Shown: piece by piece, positions 25,031 to 33,895 of the stretch
Numbering within the stretch: the stretch's first letter is position 1
How the letters are laid out: the number at the start of each line of letters is the position of its first letter
DNA from: Actinokineospora diospyrosa
GTDB lineage: Bacteria; Actinomycetota; Actinomycetes; Mycobacteriales; Pseudonocardiaceae
Length of the DNA: 64,000 bases
Reading direction: 5' to 3'
Assembly: GCF_024171925.1 (NCBI RefSeq)
Contig: NZ_JAMTCO010000015.1
Location: 124,001-188,000 of the forward strand
The notes under the pieces: generated by a model
Told to the model about the DNA's origin: nothing
The model's database searches: none
What the model saw: the letters and a program-made list of their open reading frames with translations, nothing else
Position numbers and translations under genes: made by a program

Positions 25031-26185
25031 CTAGAGCCAGGTGGCGAGGCGGTTCAGGGCTTCTTTGATGTCGTGGGTGGCACCGGCGAAGGAGAAGCGG
25101 ATGGAGTGGCTTCCGTGTTCTGGGTCGAAGTCGATGCCGGGGACTAGGGCTACGCCGATTTCGGCCAAGAGGCGTTGGCAGAAGCTCATTGAGTCATGGG
25201 TCAGGTGCGATACGTCGGCGTAGGCGTAGAAGGCGCCGTCGGCGGGGGCTACTTGGGTTATGCCGGTGGAGGTTAGGGCGTCTAGGAGGAGGGTGCGGTT
25301 GGCGGCGTAGTGGGCTACGTGGGCATCTAGCTCCGCGTAGACCTCTGGGTCGAATGCGGCTACCGCTGCGTGTTGGGACATGGCTGGGGGGCAGATGGTG
25401 AAGTTGCCGGTGAGGCAGTCGACCGCTCGGTGGAGGCGTTGGGGGACGAGCATCCAGCCGAGGCGCCAGCCTGTCATGGCGAAGTACTTGGAGAACGAGT
25501 TGATGACCACTGCTTCACGCGAGAACTGCCAGGCGGACGCGGTCTCGGCGCCGTAAGAGATGCCGTGGTAGATCTCGTCGCTGATTAGCTGGACGCCGCG
25601 TTCTGCGCACCAGCCTGCGATGGCTGCTAGCTCTGCCGGGGGCAAGACGGTGCCGGTGGGGTTTGCGGGGCTAGCGACGATAAGACCGTCGATGGGGCCG
25701 ATCTCGTCGAGCATGTCGACGGTCGGTTGGAAGCGGGTGCTCTCGTCGCAAGGGAGCTCGATGACGTCGCAGCCCAGGGCGGAGAGGATGTTTCGGTACG
25801 CCGGGTAGCCGGGGCGCGCTAGAGCTACGCGGTCGCCTGTGTCGAAGGCGGACAGGAAGGCCAAGAGGAAGCCGCCGGAGGAGCCGGTGGTGATGACTAC
25901 GTCTTGGGACGAGATGTCCAGGTTGTACCGGGTCGCGTAGTGGCCTGCGATGGCCTCGCGCAGTTCGGGGATGCCCAGCTGCTCGGTGTAGCCCAGGGGT
26001 TGCGACCCAAGAGCCTCTGCGGCAGCGATCTTCACGGCCTGCGGGGCGCCGCTAGAGGGCTGACCTGCGGCGAGGGACAGCATGTCGCCGTGGGTGCGTT
26101 GGCGGGCGTTGGCCGCGGACACCACATCCATCACGTGGAACGGTGGGACGGCGGCCCGGGCGGCGACCTTGAGCAGGGCGTGCAT
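25031..26185 (-). CDS. Class I/II pyridoxal-phosphate aminotransferase
   Basis: A 384-aa fold-type I aminotransferase. The ATG at 26185 is preferred over a TTG nine codons upstream. AGQPSSGAP near the N-terminus, SPANPTGTVLPPAEL, SDEIYHGISYG and the PLP-lysine motif SFSKYFAMTGWRLGW identify it. It resembles aspartate/aromatic aminotransferases; the substrate is not clear from the sequence. Its stop lies about 20 bp from the end of the 69-bp repeats, so the composite repeat is immediately downstream of it. Confidence 0.85.
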   Translation of the reverse strand: MHALLKVAARAAVPPFHVMDVVSAANARQRTHGDMLSLAAGQPSSGAPQAVKIAAAEALGSQPLGYTEQLGIPELREAIAGHYATRYNLDISSQDVVITTGSSGGFLLAFLSAFDTGDRVALARPGYPAYRNILSALGCDVIELPCDESTRFQPTVDMLDEIGPIDGLIVASPANPTGTVLPPAELAAIAGWCAERGVQLISDEIYHGISYGAETASAWQFSREAVVINSFSKYFAMTGWRLGWMLVPQRLHRAVDCLTGNFTICPPAMSQHAAVAAFDPEVYAELDAHVAHYAANRTLLLDALTSTGITQVAPADGAFYAYADVSHLTHDSMSFCQRLLAEIGVALVPGIDFDPEHGSHSIRFSFAGATHDIKEALNRLATWL

Positions 26186-26231
26186 GGGGTCCAGCGTAGT
26201 GACGGGCGCCAATCGCGACGAGCTGTGACGG

Positions 26232-27305
26232 TCAGTAGCCGACGTAGCCGTTGCCGTTGTGGGTGGCCTTGATGCCGGGGACGTTGGACAGCGAGCCGTA
26301 GCGGGAGACCGCGTAGTTCACGCCCGCGCAGATGTTGTCGACCGGGTTCCAGATGTTCGTGTGGCCGGGCAGGGCGTACGAGTTGAAGGTCGGGTCGATG
26401 GTCTGCATCAGCCCCTTGGACGGGGTGCCCTTGGCGGCGTTGGAGTCCCAGTTGTTGATCGCGTTCGGGTTGCCGCCGGACTCGTGCTGGATGATCTCCC
26501 AGATGAGCTGGGCATCGGCCTCGGTGACGTTGACGCCCTGGGCACGCAGCAGCTCTATGGCCTGCCGGATCCACTCTTGGACGTTGCCGGGTGGCGGGCT
26601 GCTGGGCGGGCCGCCGCTGGAGCCCATGCCTCCTCCACCGGTAGCGCCACCGCTCCCGGTAGAGCCACCGTGGCTAGAGCTGTCTGGAGAAGCCTTTGTA
26701 GTAGCCCACTCGACTTGCTTACTAGCGGCTGGGGCGAACGCTTGAGCGTCTGGTTCGGGGATGCTGGAGAACCTGGGGGTTGGCGTGCGCCCCTTCAACG
26801 CGGAGGCAGCGGTAGAGAGAGCCTGCTCGGCGTTGTCGATCTGGGTGGTCACGCGACCTCGGTAGCCGCTAGCGAGGCTGTCCACATGACCGCGCTTCTC
26901 TTGCTCTGTCGCGTCCGGGTTGGAGTTGATCCACGCGGTGGCGTTGTCATAGAGCTCGCCGAAGACTCCCTCTAACGCGTCTCGGGCAGCTTGGACGCCG
27001 GTCGCGGCTGCGCGTAAGTCGGACGCAGCAGCGGTAAGAGTCTCGTTGAGCGATTGGCCCGCTTTGGTGAAGTTGGCCATGTATGCGACGAATGCGTCGG
27101 CAGAGCTACCTTGCCACGCACTGTCCAACTGGGTCACCGAGCTGTTGACTTTGCCGACAGAGTCAGAGCTATCGGCGGCGGCTTGAGTGAACTTGGCAGC
27201 TAAGTCGTTGATGGCACCTGACTGTGCCAAGTAGATCTTGTTCGCGCTCTCAGCCAGTTCGGCAGCGGTGCCTCCGAGACCGGCGGCGGCGTCCCTCGCG
27301 GTCAT
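26232..27305 (-). CDS. WXG100-domain protein fused to a lytic transglycosylase (SLT) domain
   Basis: A 357-aa protein. Residues ~1-110 are a WXG100-like helical hairpin with WQG at 64-66, as in ESX substrates. A Ser/Gly/Pro linker spans ~215-250. The C-terminal ~100 residues are a lysozyme-like SLT domain: the catalytic-type Glu in IIQHESGGNPNAINNWDSNA, then KGLMQTIDPTF and ICAGVNYAVSRYG. It is probably exported by a type VII system and cuts peptidoglycan. No signal peptide is present. It is the last gene of the accessory operon that begins at 30726. Confidence 0.85.
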   Translation of the reverse strand: MTARDAAAGLGGTAAELAESANKIYLAQSGAINDLAAKFTQAAADSSDSVGKVNSSVTQLDSAWQGSSADAFVAYMANFTKAGQSLNETLTAAASDLRAAATGVQAARDALEGVFGELYDNATAWINSNPDATEQEKRGHVDSLASGYRGRVTTQIDNAEQALSTAASALKGRTPTPRFSSIPEPDAQAFAPAASKQVEWATTKASPDSSSHGGSTGSGGATGGGGMGSSGGPPSSPPPGNVQEWIRQAIELLRAQGVNVTEADAQLIWEIIQHESGGNPNAINNWDSNAAKGTPSKGLMQTIDPTFNSYALPGHTNIWNPVDNICAGVNYAVSRYGSLSNVPGIKATHNGNGYVGY

Positions 27306-27315
27306 CGCACGCCCC

Positions 27316-27615
27316 TTACGCGGTCAACGACCGCGTGGCGGCCTGCTCGTTGTTGGCCACTGAGGTACCTATCGCGTCCAAGGCGCGGTCGATCGCCGCC
27401 AGCAGCGCACCTGCCCGGTCGAGGTCGTCGCTTGAGGCGCCCGCAAGGGCCCGAACAGCAGCGGCTAATGGTTCTGAGCTGGGAAGATTGCCGAAGACCG
27501 CGCTACCCACCGCACGTGGGAGGACATCGCCGGTCGCGACGATCGGTCCGGTTTGTCCCGCGATGGCCGCTCGGCACTGCTCGATGGCCTGCAGGTTGTA
27601 GTCAGCCCCTGCCAC
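27316..27615 (-). CDS. ESX-secreted-like small helical protein (EspC/DUF2580-like)
   Basis: A 99-aa all-helical protein. The GTG at 27615 follows GGGGGAG closely. It lacks cysteine pairs and a signal peptide, and its size and position directly before the WXG100-SLT gene suggest a WXG100/EspC-type partner. Residues ~1-35 and ~45-85 would form the helical hairpin. Family assignment is tentative, made on context. Confidence 0.55.
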   Translation of the reverse strand: MAGADYNLQAIEQCRAAIAGQTGPIVATGDVLPRAVGSAVFGNLPSSEPLAAAVRALAGASSDDLDRAGALLAAIDRALDAIGTSVANNEQAATRSLTA

Positions 27616-27679
27616 AGCTCCCCCTTGCCAGTTCGGTGCCCGACTCAGACGGGCGCGGCGGGGGACCGGTTCCAGTCGA

Positions 27680-28444
27680 TCACGCTTCGTCGAGGAGGTC
27701 CCACACCGCGGCGGCGAGCCGGGCGTTGTCCGCCGGGGCGATCGTGCTCCACACCTGGCCGTCGTTGTTAGTCTTGGCCACGTGCACGTACCGGCCCTGG
27801 GCTGTGTCGTGGAAGGCGATGACCCTGTCGATCCGCTGTCGACGCTGATCGCGGACGACACGCTCAACACCGAACTGCCCACATACACCGATGCCGGAGA
27901 ACATGAGCGCTACCGACTGGGCTTCGTAGAGCGGCAACCCGGCGCGTTGCAGGGGGGTCACCAGGTTCTGCGGTTCGCCACCGGCACGCCTATCTGCGTC
28001 AGCTAGGACTGCCTGCGGGAGGCTGACTGAACGGCCGGGGCCTGCGGGGGCGTCACCGGCGACTGACACAGCCGCCTCAGCCAAGCCGGTCTTACGCGCG
28101 GGGATGAGCCAGACCTGGTCGCTATCAACCACCGCTAGGCCCGCCTGATCGCCGGACACCACCGCGAGGGCCTTGATCTCCCGATCGGTCCACACCCAGG
28201 CGTCGACGCTGACCTGGGCGTGCGCGAGCAGGCTGAGCCGGTCGGCCACCTCCGGTGTCGCGCGGCCACGCTCGACCAGGCCACGCCGCTCCAAGTCGGC
28301 CAAGGCGGCGTGCACGAGCTCAGCGCGCTCGGTGTGGGTCATACCGGGGCTGGGGACGTCGATGGCGACGTGCCGCAGCGGAAGCCGCTCGGACTCCCAG
28401 AGCACGTCGAACTCGAGGGCGGACAGGACGATGCTGGTGGACAA
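27680..28444 (-). CDS. ESX secretion-associated chaperone, EspG family
   Basis: A 254-aa protein starting with TTG right after the stop of the PPE-like gene. The N-terminus LSALEFDVLWESERLP is the family hallmark; the rest alternates strands and helices (VDAWVWTDREIKALAVVSGDQAGLAV, then a C-terminal ESX-1 EspG-like tail with VWDLLDEA). EspG proteins bind PE-PPE pairs in the cytoplasm and deliver them to the secretion ATPase. Here the likely client is the PPE-like protein encoded immediately upstream. Confidence 0.8.
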   Translation of the reverse strand: MSTSIVLSALEFDVLWESERLPLRHVAIDVPSPGMTHTERAELVHAALADLERRGLVERGRATPEVADRLSLLAHAQVSVDAWVWTDREIKALAVVSGDQAGLAVVDSDQVWLIPARKTGLAEAAVSVAGDAPAGPGRSVSLPQAVLADADRRAGGEPQNLVTPLQRAGLPLYEAQSVALMFSGIGVCGQFGVERVVRDQRRQRIDRVIAFHDTAQGRYVHVAKTNNDGQVWSTIAPADNARLAAAVWDLLDEA

Positions 28445-28445
28445 G

Positions 28446-29696
28446 TCAGGCGTCTTCGCCGAGCACGGGAGCGATCACTAGACGATCGTCGCCGAACAGG
28501 TCTTCGGAGTCGATGCCGTACTTCCGCACGTGCTCAGCGTCGTCCTCCCCGTTGGCGCCCGCACCTGCGGCAGGCTGCATCAACGAGGACGCCGCTTTGC
28601 CGCCCTTACCCCCGCCGACCTTCTCAGCGTTGCGAGCGGCTCGTGCCTCTTCCTCCGGTACACCGGCGACAGGGCCAACAGGGCGCTGAGAGCCCGGGGT
28701 GTTCTTCCCAGGAGCAGCGCCGCCTCCGCGTACGACCCTGTCTTTCTCCAGGGTCGCGCCAGCTGCGGCACCGGCGCCACCTGCACCGGCGATGCCAGCG
28801 GCTGTGGCGATCTCGCCCATCAACTGGCCGGGGAAACCGGGGCGGAAGCCGCTGAGGGCGTTAGGTGTGGCCGGTAGCCCGCCCAAGCCTGGCGTGACAG
28901 GGCCGACGCCTGCGACACGGCCTAGTCCCAACTGCGGGGGGTTGCCGGGGGTCGAACCAACCGTGGGAGCGGGGCCACCTGTGGGGACCAGTCCGGGATT
29001 GCTCCCGGTGTAGCTACCGGGGAGAGGTGCGCCTACCTGCGTCCGGTTGGCACCTGGGCCGCCGGAGGGGTTGAAAGTGCCCTGGCCGGTTTCGAAGCTC
29101 TGGACCGCGGTGGTGCCCTTGCTGCCGGGCATCTGGGTGCCGACGCCGACCGACGGCGGGACCGGGAGGTTCTGGAAGTTGCCGAGCGCGTTCTGGCTGC
29201 CGTGGGCGTAGTCGTTCATCGCGGCGACGGCCTGCTGGCGCGCGGCCTGGGTCCGCTGCACCTCGGCGGCGTGCGGGGTGGTGTGGCCGACCAGGCCCAT
29301 CCCCTTGTCCCACATGTTCATCTGGTTCGCACCACGCAACTGCTGGCCGTCGGGCGCACTGTTGCGGGTCGTGGAGAACGCGTCGCCCTGCTTGCTCACA
29401 CCACCGGCCGATTGCGCGACGGTCGGCACCGCCTCCTCGGCGTACACCGACGACTGCTTGGTCGCCTCAACCCCACCATCAGCCGCCGCGCCCTGCCACT
29501 CCACGCCGATCTTCGCCAACTCCGCCCGCAACGCCCGATCGGTGTCGGCCAACCCGTCGGCGATCTGCATGAGCGCGCGGACGGCCTTGAACAGGCTCTC
29601 CGACCCGGGCCCCTGCCGCAGCCGGTCGACCTGATCCGCGAGCGCGTCGTAGCCGTACCCCTCGAACCGCAGGTCAGCCAGCCCGTTCTCCGCCAT
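28446..29696 (-). CDS. PPE-like / WXG100 type VII secretion target
   Basis: A 416-aa protein. The N-terminal ~180 residues are helical with a WQG turn (EWQGAAADGG, about residue 69) as in PPE/WXG proteins. Residues ~190-400 form a low-complexity Gly/Pro/Ala-rich tail, typical of exported PPE tails. It is a likely client of the EspG protein encoded next. Length and domain order fit the proteins found beside EspG in Pseudonocardiales. Confidence 0.75.
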   Translation of the reverse strand: MAENGLADLRFEGYGYDALADQVDRLRQGPGSESLFKAVRALMQIADGLADTDRALRAELAKIGVEWQGAAADGGVEATKQSSVYAEEAVPTVAQSAGGVSKQGDAFSTTRNSAPDGQQLRGANQMNMWDKGMGLVGHTTPHAAEVQRTQAARQQAVAAMNDYAHGSQNALGNFQNLPVPPSVGVGTQMPGSKGTTAVQSFETGQGTFNPSGGPGANRTQVGAPLPGSYTGSNPGLVPTGGPAPTVGSTPGNPPQLGLGRVAGVGPVTPGLGGLPATPNALSGFRPGFPGQLMGEIATAAGIAGAGGAGAAAGATLEKDRVVRGGGAAPGKNTPGSQRPVGPVAGVPEEEARAARNAEKVGGGKGGKAASSLMQPAAGAGANGEDDAEHVRKYGIDSEDLFGDDRLVIAPVLGEDA

Positions 29697-29705
29697 CTCA
29701 GCCCC

Positions 29706-30320
29706 TCACGCCAACGTCTTCAACGTGGTCAACGCCAGATCAGCCGCCTTCTCGCTCATCCGGCACACCTCGTCCTGGGTGAAATCCTTGCCACTGGTGG
29801 ACGTCCTGATCAGCAACTGCTGGTCTTGCGCGACGTCAACCGCGACGGTGCACGGAGCGGCGTTCGCGCCCTGACCAGCGAGGTCGTAGCGAACGGCGGC
29901 GAAGTCCCCGATTGAGATCAGCTTCGCGTCGACATTCCGGTCGCCGGACAACCAGACCTCGACACCCTCAGTCGTGACCAGCGTCGCGTAGTAGCGGTAA
30001 TAAGGCGCCTTCGCCGAGATCTCGAAGGCACACTCCTTGGCGCCGCGGTACTGCTCAGTGCTGTTGGTCTGCGGGCGGAACGAATCAATCTTCAACCCAG
30101 CTCGCTGGTCCGCGGTCAACAAAGCACAGGGATCGATCGAGTCCAGTTTGAGGGTCTTAGGGCGTGGTGGAACCGACACGCTGGTCTTGGTGGGCGACTC
30201 GCTGGAGTTCGGCGCGGTGGTTTCCCCCCCGTCCACGGTTGTGGTGGGTGTGCCGGTTTCCGTCGCCGTGCAACCCGCGACCACGAACGTCGCGACCAAC
30301 GCGAGGACCCGCTTACGCAC
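29706..30320 (-). CDS. DUF3558 family lipoprotein
   Basis: A 204-aa protein with GTG start. The signal peptide ends in lipobox VVAGC (Cys17), followed by a Thr/Ser-rich linker to about residue 55. The DUF3558 domain has the usual DPCALLTADQRAGL start and paired cysteines (KECAFEIS, APCTVAVD, DEVCRM). Surface lipoprotein of unknown role, commonly encoded beside ESX accessory genes. Overlaps the upstream gene by 8 bp. Confidence 0.85.
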   Translation of the reverse strand: MRKRVLALVATFVVAGCTATETGTPTTTVDGGETTAPNSSESPTKTSVSVPPRPKTLKLDSIDPCALLTADQRAGLKIDSFRPQTNSTEQYRGAKECAFEISAKAPYYRYYATLVTTEGVEVWLSGDRNVDAKLISIGDFAAVRYDLAGQGANAAPCTVAVDVAQDQQLLIRTSTSGKDFTQDEVCRMSEKAADLALTTLKTLA

Positions 30321-30726
30321 CCGCTGCCCCCAAGGCCGCGCTGATCTCGTCCTCGTTGTATCCGTACGCCCGCGCGCTGTCCTTCAACTGGTTCACCAGG
30401 TTCCGCAATCCCGTGATGTATTCGGCTACCCGCACACTGTAGGAGCCGCTTTGGTGAACCAAGCGGTCATTCCACTCGTGTGCGACACGGATGCTGACCT
30501 CGTCGTTCCCCGGGGCCGCGATCTCCAGGTCAGCGATGGCCGTGTCGATTTGCGGCTGCAGGGTGTCGATCTGGGTTTGGATGACCTTGGCGGCGGCGAG
30601 GACGTTGTCGTGGTTGATGAGGAACTGGCCTGCTGAGGTGGCGGTCGTCCGGTGGAGGGACTCAGCGGCCATGTGGGCGGTCGCGAGGACCGCCGCTATC
30701 GCGCCTGACTGGGTGGCGTCGGTCAT
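30313..30726 (-). CDS. Small helical protein, first gene of the ESX accessory operon
   Basis: A 137-aa, almost wholly helical protein without cysteine or signal peptide. It has long amphipathic stretches (VIQTQIDTLQPQIDTAIADL, YITGLRNLVNQLKDSARAYG) like WXG100-type folds but no WXG turn. It is the first gene of the run that includes the DUF3558, PPE-like, EspG, EspC-like and WXG100-SLT genes, so a part in the same secretion pathway is likely. No named family is recognised. Confidence 0.6.
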   Translation of the reverse strand: MTDATQSGAIAAVLATAHMAAESLHRTTATSAGQFLINHDNVLAAAKVIQTQIDTLQPQIDTAIADLEIAAPGNDEVSIRVAHEWNDRLVHQSGSYSVRVAEYITGLRNLVNQLKDSARAYGYNEDEISAALGAAGA

Positions 30727-30819
30727 GGCGGGTACCCCCGGGGGCCTGCGGTGGTCGTTGTCTCCCGATCGAGGCTACCAACGTGGGTGGGGTCGTCACC
30801 GTGAGTTCGCGAGAACGGC

Positions 30820-32088
30820 CTAGTTGGTGACCGGGACGCCGATCTCGCCGTTGAGGGCGCGGAGGGCGATGTCGGTGCGGTGGTGGGATCCGGGCAGGTG
30901 AACGGCGGTGACCTTGCGGTAGGCCTCGTCGCGGGCGGCGGTGAGGGTTTCGCCGGTGCCCACCACGGCGAGCACTCGGCCGCCCGCGGAGATGAGGGCG
31001 CCGTCGTCGCGGCGGCGGGTGCCCGCGTGGAGGATGCCGTCGGCTTCGGCGCCGGTGATGGTGTCGCCGGTGCGGGGGCGGTCGGGGTAGCCGTCGGCGG
31101 CGATGACGACGGTGACGGCAGAGCCATCTGCCCACTCGAGCGGGGGGTGCTCGGCGAGGTTGCCTTGGGCGGCGGCGAGGAGCAGTCGCGAGAGTGGGCT
31201 GCGCAAGAGGGCCAGGACGGCCTGGGTCTCTGGGTCGCCGAAGCGGCAGTTGAACTCGATGACCTCGGGACCGTTGGAGGTCAGTGCCAGGCCCGCGTAG
31301 AGGAGGCCGGAGAAGGGGCTACCTCGGCGGGCCATCTCCTGGACGACCGGCTCGATGATGCGGGTGACGACGTCGGCGACGAGGCCGTCCGGGGCCCACG
31401 GGAGCGGGGCGTAGGCGCCCATGCCGCCGGTGTTGGGGCCCGCGTCGCCGTTGCCGACGCGCTTGAAGTCCTGCGCGGGCAGCAGCGGGACGACGGTGCC
31501 TGCGGCGTCGACCACGCAGAACAGGGACACCTCGGGGCCGTCGAGGAACGATTCGAGCAGGACCGGGTGGCCGCCGTCGAGCAGGGTCATGGCGTGGGCG
31601 CGGGCGGCGGGCAGGTCGGTGGTGACCACGACGCCCTTGCCCGCGGCGAGGCCGTCGTCCTTGACCACCCAGGTGGGGCCGAAGCGGGCGAGGGCGGAGT
31701 CGAGCCGGGCGGGGTTGTCGACGATCTCGCTGTGCGCGGTCGGCACCCCGGCGGTGGTCATGATGTCCTTGGCGAACGCCTTGGAGCCCTCGATGCGGGC
31801 GGCGTCCGCGCCAGGGCCGAAGCAGGCGACACCGGCGGCCCTGACCGCGTCGGCGACCCCCACGACCAGCGGACCTTCCGGCCCGATGACCACGAGGTCG
31901 GCCTTCCAGTCGGACGCGAGCGCGACCACGGACTCGGCGCTGACCGCGTCGACGCCGTAGGTCTCGGCGAGGGACGCGGTACCGGCGTTGCCCGGGGCGC
32001 ACGCCAGCGCGACCACCTCCGGGTCCTTCGACAACGCCAGGACCAGGGCATGTTCGCGGGCACCAGACCCAATCACCAGGACTCGCAC
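30820..32088 (-). CDS. purD: Phosphoribosylamine-glycine ligase (GAR synthetase)
   Basis: A 422-aa ATP-grasp enzyme. The GTG at 32088 starts the conserved [44 protein letters not shown] and [14 protein letters not shown] are diagnostic. It forms GAR from phosphoribosylamine, glycine and ATP in purine synthesis. It is single, with its 5' end facing the glycerophosphodiesterase gene. Confidence 0.97.
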   Translation of the reverse strand: MRVLVIGSGAREHALVLALSKDPEVVALACAPGNAGTASLAETYGVDAVSAESVVALASDWKADLVVIGPEGPLVVGVADAVRAAGVACFGPGADAARIEGSKAFAKDIMTTAGVPTAHSEIVDNPARLDSALARFGPTWVVKDDGLAAGKGVVVTTDLPAARAHAMTLLDGGHPVLLESFLDGPEVSLFCVVDAAGTVVPLLPAQDFKRVGNGDAGPNTGGMGAYAPLPWAPDGLVADVVTRIIEPVVQEMARRGSPFSGLLYAGLALTSNGPEVIEFNCRFGDPETQAVLALLRSPLSRLLLAAAQGNLAEHPPLEWADGSAVTVVIAADGYPDRPRTGDTITGAEADGILHAGTRRRDDGALISAGGRVLAVVGTGETLTAARDEAYRKVTAVHLPGSHHRTDIALRALNGEIGVPVTN

Positions 32089-32400
32089 GGTCAGCCAGGG
32101 TAGAGGCCCGCTCACCGGGCGCCTCCGCCGCCCCGGCCAACCGAGCAGGCCCCCGAATCGATCCTTCCAGGGGATGGTCGGTGGGGCGACGGTGGCGAGT
32201 GGACTGTGGATGGCCAGCGGGGTTGTGGATGACCGAGCCGGGGCGCAGGGAGTTCGTCGAGGTGCGGCCCGGCGGTTGCGGGGGAACGGGAGCGCCGGGG
32301 GTTCATCTGCGCGTGGGGGAGGTTTCGCTGGGGCGTGGCCGGGACGTCGTGGTGCGCGGCGAGGGTTGGCCGGTCAGCTCGCGGGCTACGAGGAGGAAGA
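32089..32400. other. Divergent promoter region between purD and the phosphodiesterase gene
   Basis: 312 bp with no convincing gene. A 98-codon plus-strand ORF across it runs out of frame into the next gene and shows no homology I recognise. Two DnaA-box-like near matches (TGTGGATGG at 32205 region, TGTGGATGA at 32222 region) are noted but differ from consensus. The right end holds GAGGAGGAAGA, the ribosome binding site of the downstream gene. Confidence 0.5.
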
Positions 32401-33519
32401 ATGCCTGCTACCCGGACCATCGGCGTTGCCGTGGCCGCTTTGACCCTGCTAGGGGTTGCGACCATGAGCACCGCTAGCGCCACCCCCGACGACGACCGGC
32501 ACGGCAACCGGGCGGTTCCGCTGGTTCTCGGTCACCGGGGTGCATCGGGTTACCGGCCGGAGCACACGCTCGCCAGCTACGAGCTCGCGGCGCGGATGGG
32601 GGCCGACTACATCGAGCCCGACCTCGTCTCGACCAAGGACGGGGTTCTTGTCGCGCGGCACGAGCCCGAGATCGGCGGGACTACCGACGTCGCGAAGCGG
32701 CCGGAGTTCGCGGCGCGTAAGGCGACGAAGGTGCTCGATGGCGTGTCGGTGACCGGGTGGTGGACCGAGGACTTCACGCTGGCCGAGCTGCGGACGCTGC
32801 GGGCCGTCGAGCGGATCCCGGATGTGCGGCAGCGGAACACGATCTACAACGGCCGCTACCAGGTGCCGACCTTCCAGGAGGTCATCGACCTGAGCAAGCG
32901 CTTGTCGCGGGAGTTGGGGCGTGACATCGGGATCTACCCCGAGACCAAGCACCCCACCTACTTCCGCAAGCTCGGGCTGGACCTGAACCCGAAGGTCGTC
33001 GAGGCCCTCGAGCGCAACGGGCTCAACCGGCGTGGCGCGAAGGTCTTCGTGCAGTCTTTCGAGGTGGGCAACCTCGTCGAGTTCAGCCGCAAGCTGCGGG
33101 TGCCCCTGATCCAGCTGACCTCGGCTTCTGGCGCTCCTTACGACTTCGTGGCTAGTGGCGACAAGCGGACCTACGCGGACCTGCTGACCCCGGCTGGTTT
33201 GCGTGACGTCGCGCGATACGCCTACGGGATTGGTCCGGCTAAGGACCAGGTCATCCCCCGGGATGCGGCGGGCAACTTGGCGCAGCCGACGGCTCTTGTC
33301 GCTAACGCGCACAAGGCAGGACTGAAGGTGCATCCTTACACCTTCCGCGCGGAAAACGTGTTCCTCCCCGCGAACCTCCGTTCCTCTGCGGTCCCGTCTG
33401 AGTACGGCGACCTGTTCGGTGAGCTCTCGGCGTTCTGGGCGGCCGGGGTCGACGGCGTGTTCACCGACAACACCGACGTCGCGGTGGCCTCGCGCGCGGA
33501 GGCGTTCCCGCGGCGCTGA
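32401..33519 (+). CDS. glpQ: Secreted glycerophosphodiester phosphodiesterase
   Basis: A 372-aa protein starting at ATG 32401 directly behind GAGGAGGAAGA. The signal peptide spans about residues 1-27 (cleavage near STASA-TPD). The GDPD domain begins LGHRGASGYRPEHTLASY (general acid/base His), with IEPDLVSTKDGVLVARHEPEIGGTT carrying the metal-binding Glu/Asp and second His. IYPETKHP and GVDGVFTDN complete the TIM barrel. It hydrolyses glycerophosphodiesters outside the cell, yielding glycerol-3-phosphate. A strong terminator follows. Confidence 0.92.
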   Translation: MPATRTIGVAVAALTLLGVATMSTASATPDDDRHGNRAVPLVLGHRGASGYRPEHTLASYELAARMGADYIEPDLVSTKDGVLVARHEPEIGGTTDVAKRPEFAARKATKVLDGVSVTGWWTEDFTLAELRTLRAVERIPDVRQRNTIYNGRYQVPTFQEVIDLSKRLSRELGRDIGIYPETKHPTYFRKLGLDLNPKVVEALERNGLNRRGAKVFVQSFEVGNLVEFSRKLRVPLIQLTSASGAPYDFVASGDKRTYADLLTPAGLRDVARYAYGIGPAKDQVIPRDAAGNLAQPTALVANAHKAGLKVHPYTFRAENVFLPANLRSSAVPSEYGDLFGELSAFWAAGVDGVFTDNTDVAVASRAEAFPRR

Positions 33520-33531
33520 CCCTCCTTATCT

Positions 33532-33568
33532 CGGCGGGCCGCCACCGGCAGGGGGTGGCGGCCCGCCG
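33532..33568. terminator. Bidirectional stem-loop terminator
   Basis: Perfect 15-bp inverted repeat CGGCGGGCCGCCACC / GGTGGCGGCCCGCCG with a 7-nt loop, between the converging phosphodiesterase and UBP zinc-finger genes. Confidence 0.85.
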
Positions 33569-33572
33569 TCTC

Positions 33573-33830
33573 TCACACGATCCGGTTGTCCACGTAGCAC
33601 CAGCGCCAGTCCTCACCCGGTTCGTGTGACTGGATGACCGGGTGGTCGGCCGCCTTGTAGTGGGCGGTGGCGTGCTTGAGCGGGCTGGAGTCGCAGCAGC
33701 CGACGTGGCCGCAGCTGAGGCAGAGCCGCAGGTGGACCCAGTGCCGGTTGCCCTCGGCGACGCAGTCCTGGCAGACGTCGGCCTCGGCGGTGACCCCCGC
33801 GGGCAGGGTGTCGATGTGTTGGCAGGTCAT
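33573..33830 (-). CDS. UBP-type zinc-finger protein
   Basis: An 85-aa protein consisting of a zf-UBP domain: Cys3/His5, CQDCV (20-24), LCLSCGHVGCCDSS (37-50), then HATAHYKAADHPV and a C-terminal WRWCYVDNRIV. The Cys/His spacing matches the ubiquitin-binding UBP finger, widespread as a stand-alone protein in actinobacteria, where its partner is unknown. Divergent from the antiporter gene with 65 bp between. Confidence 0.85.
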   Translation of the reverse strand: MTCQHIDTLPAGVTAEADVCQDCVAEGNRHWVHLRLCLSCGHVGCCDSSPLKHATAHYKAADHPVIQSHEPGEDWRWCYVDNRIV

Positions 33831-33895
33831 GACCCGCTCCTTTCATGCGGCTACTCGCATGGGCGATCCTTGCGCACGAGGACGAGGAGGCGGGT

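Noticed and set aside
30880..32103. 407-codon plus-strand ORF opposite purD
   Set aside because: Gly/Val/Arg-rich antisense reading of purD with no homology or ribosome binding site; a shadow of high GC.
32181..32477. 98-codon ORF between purD and the phosphodiesterase gene
   Set aside because: Overlaps the signal peptide of the next gene in another frame, with no homology.
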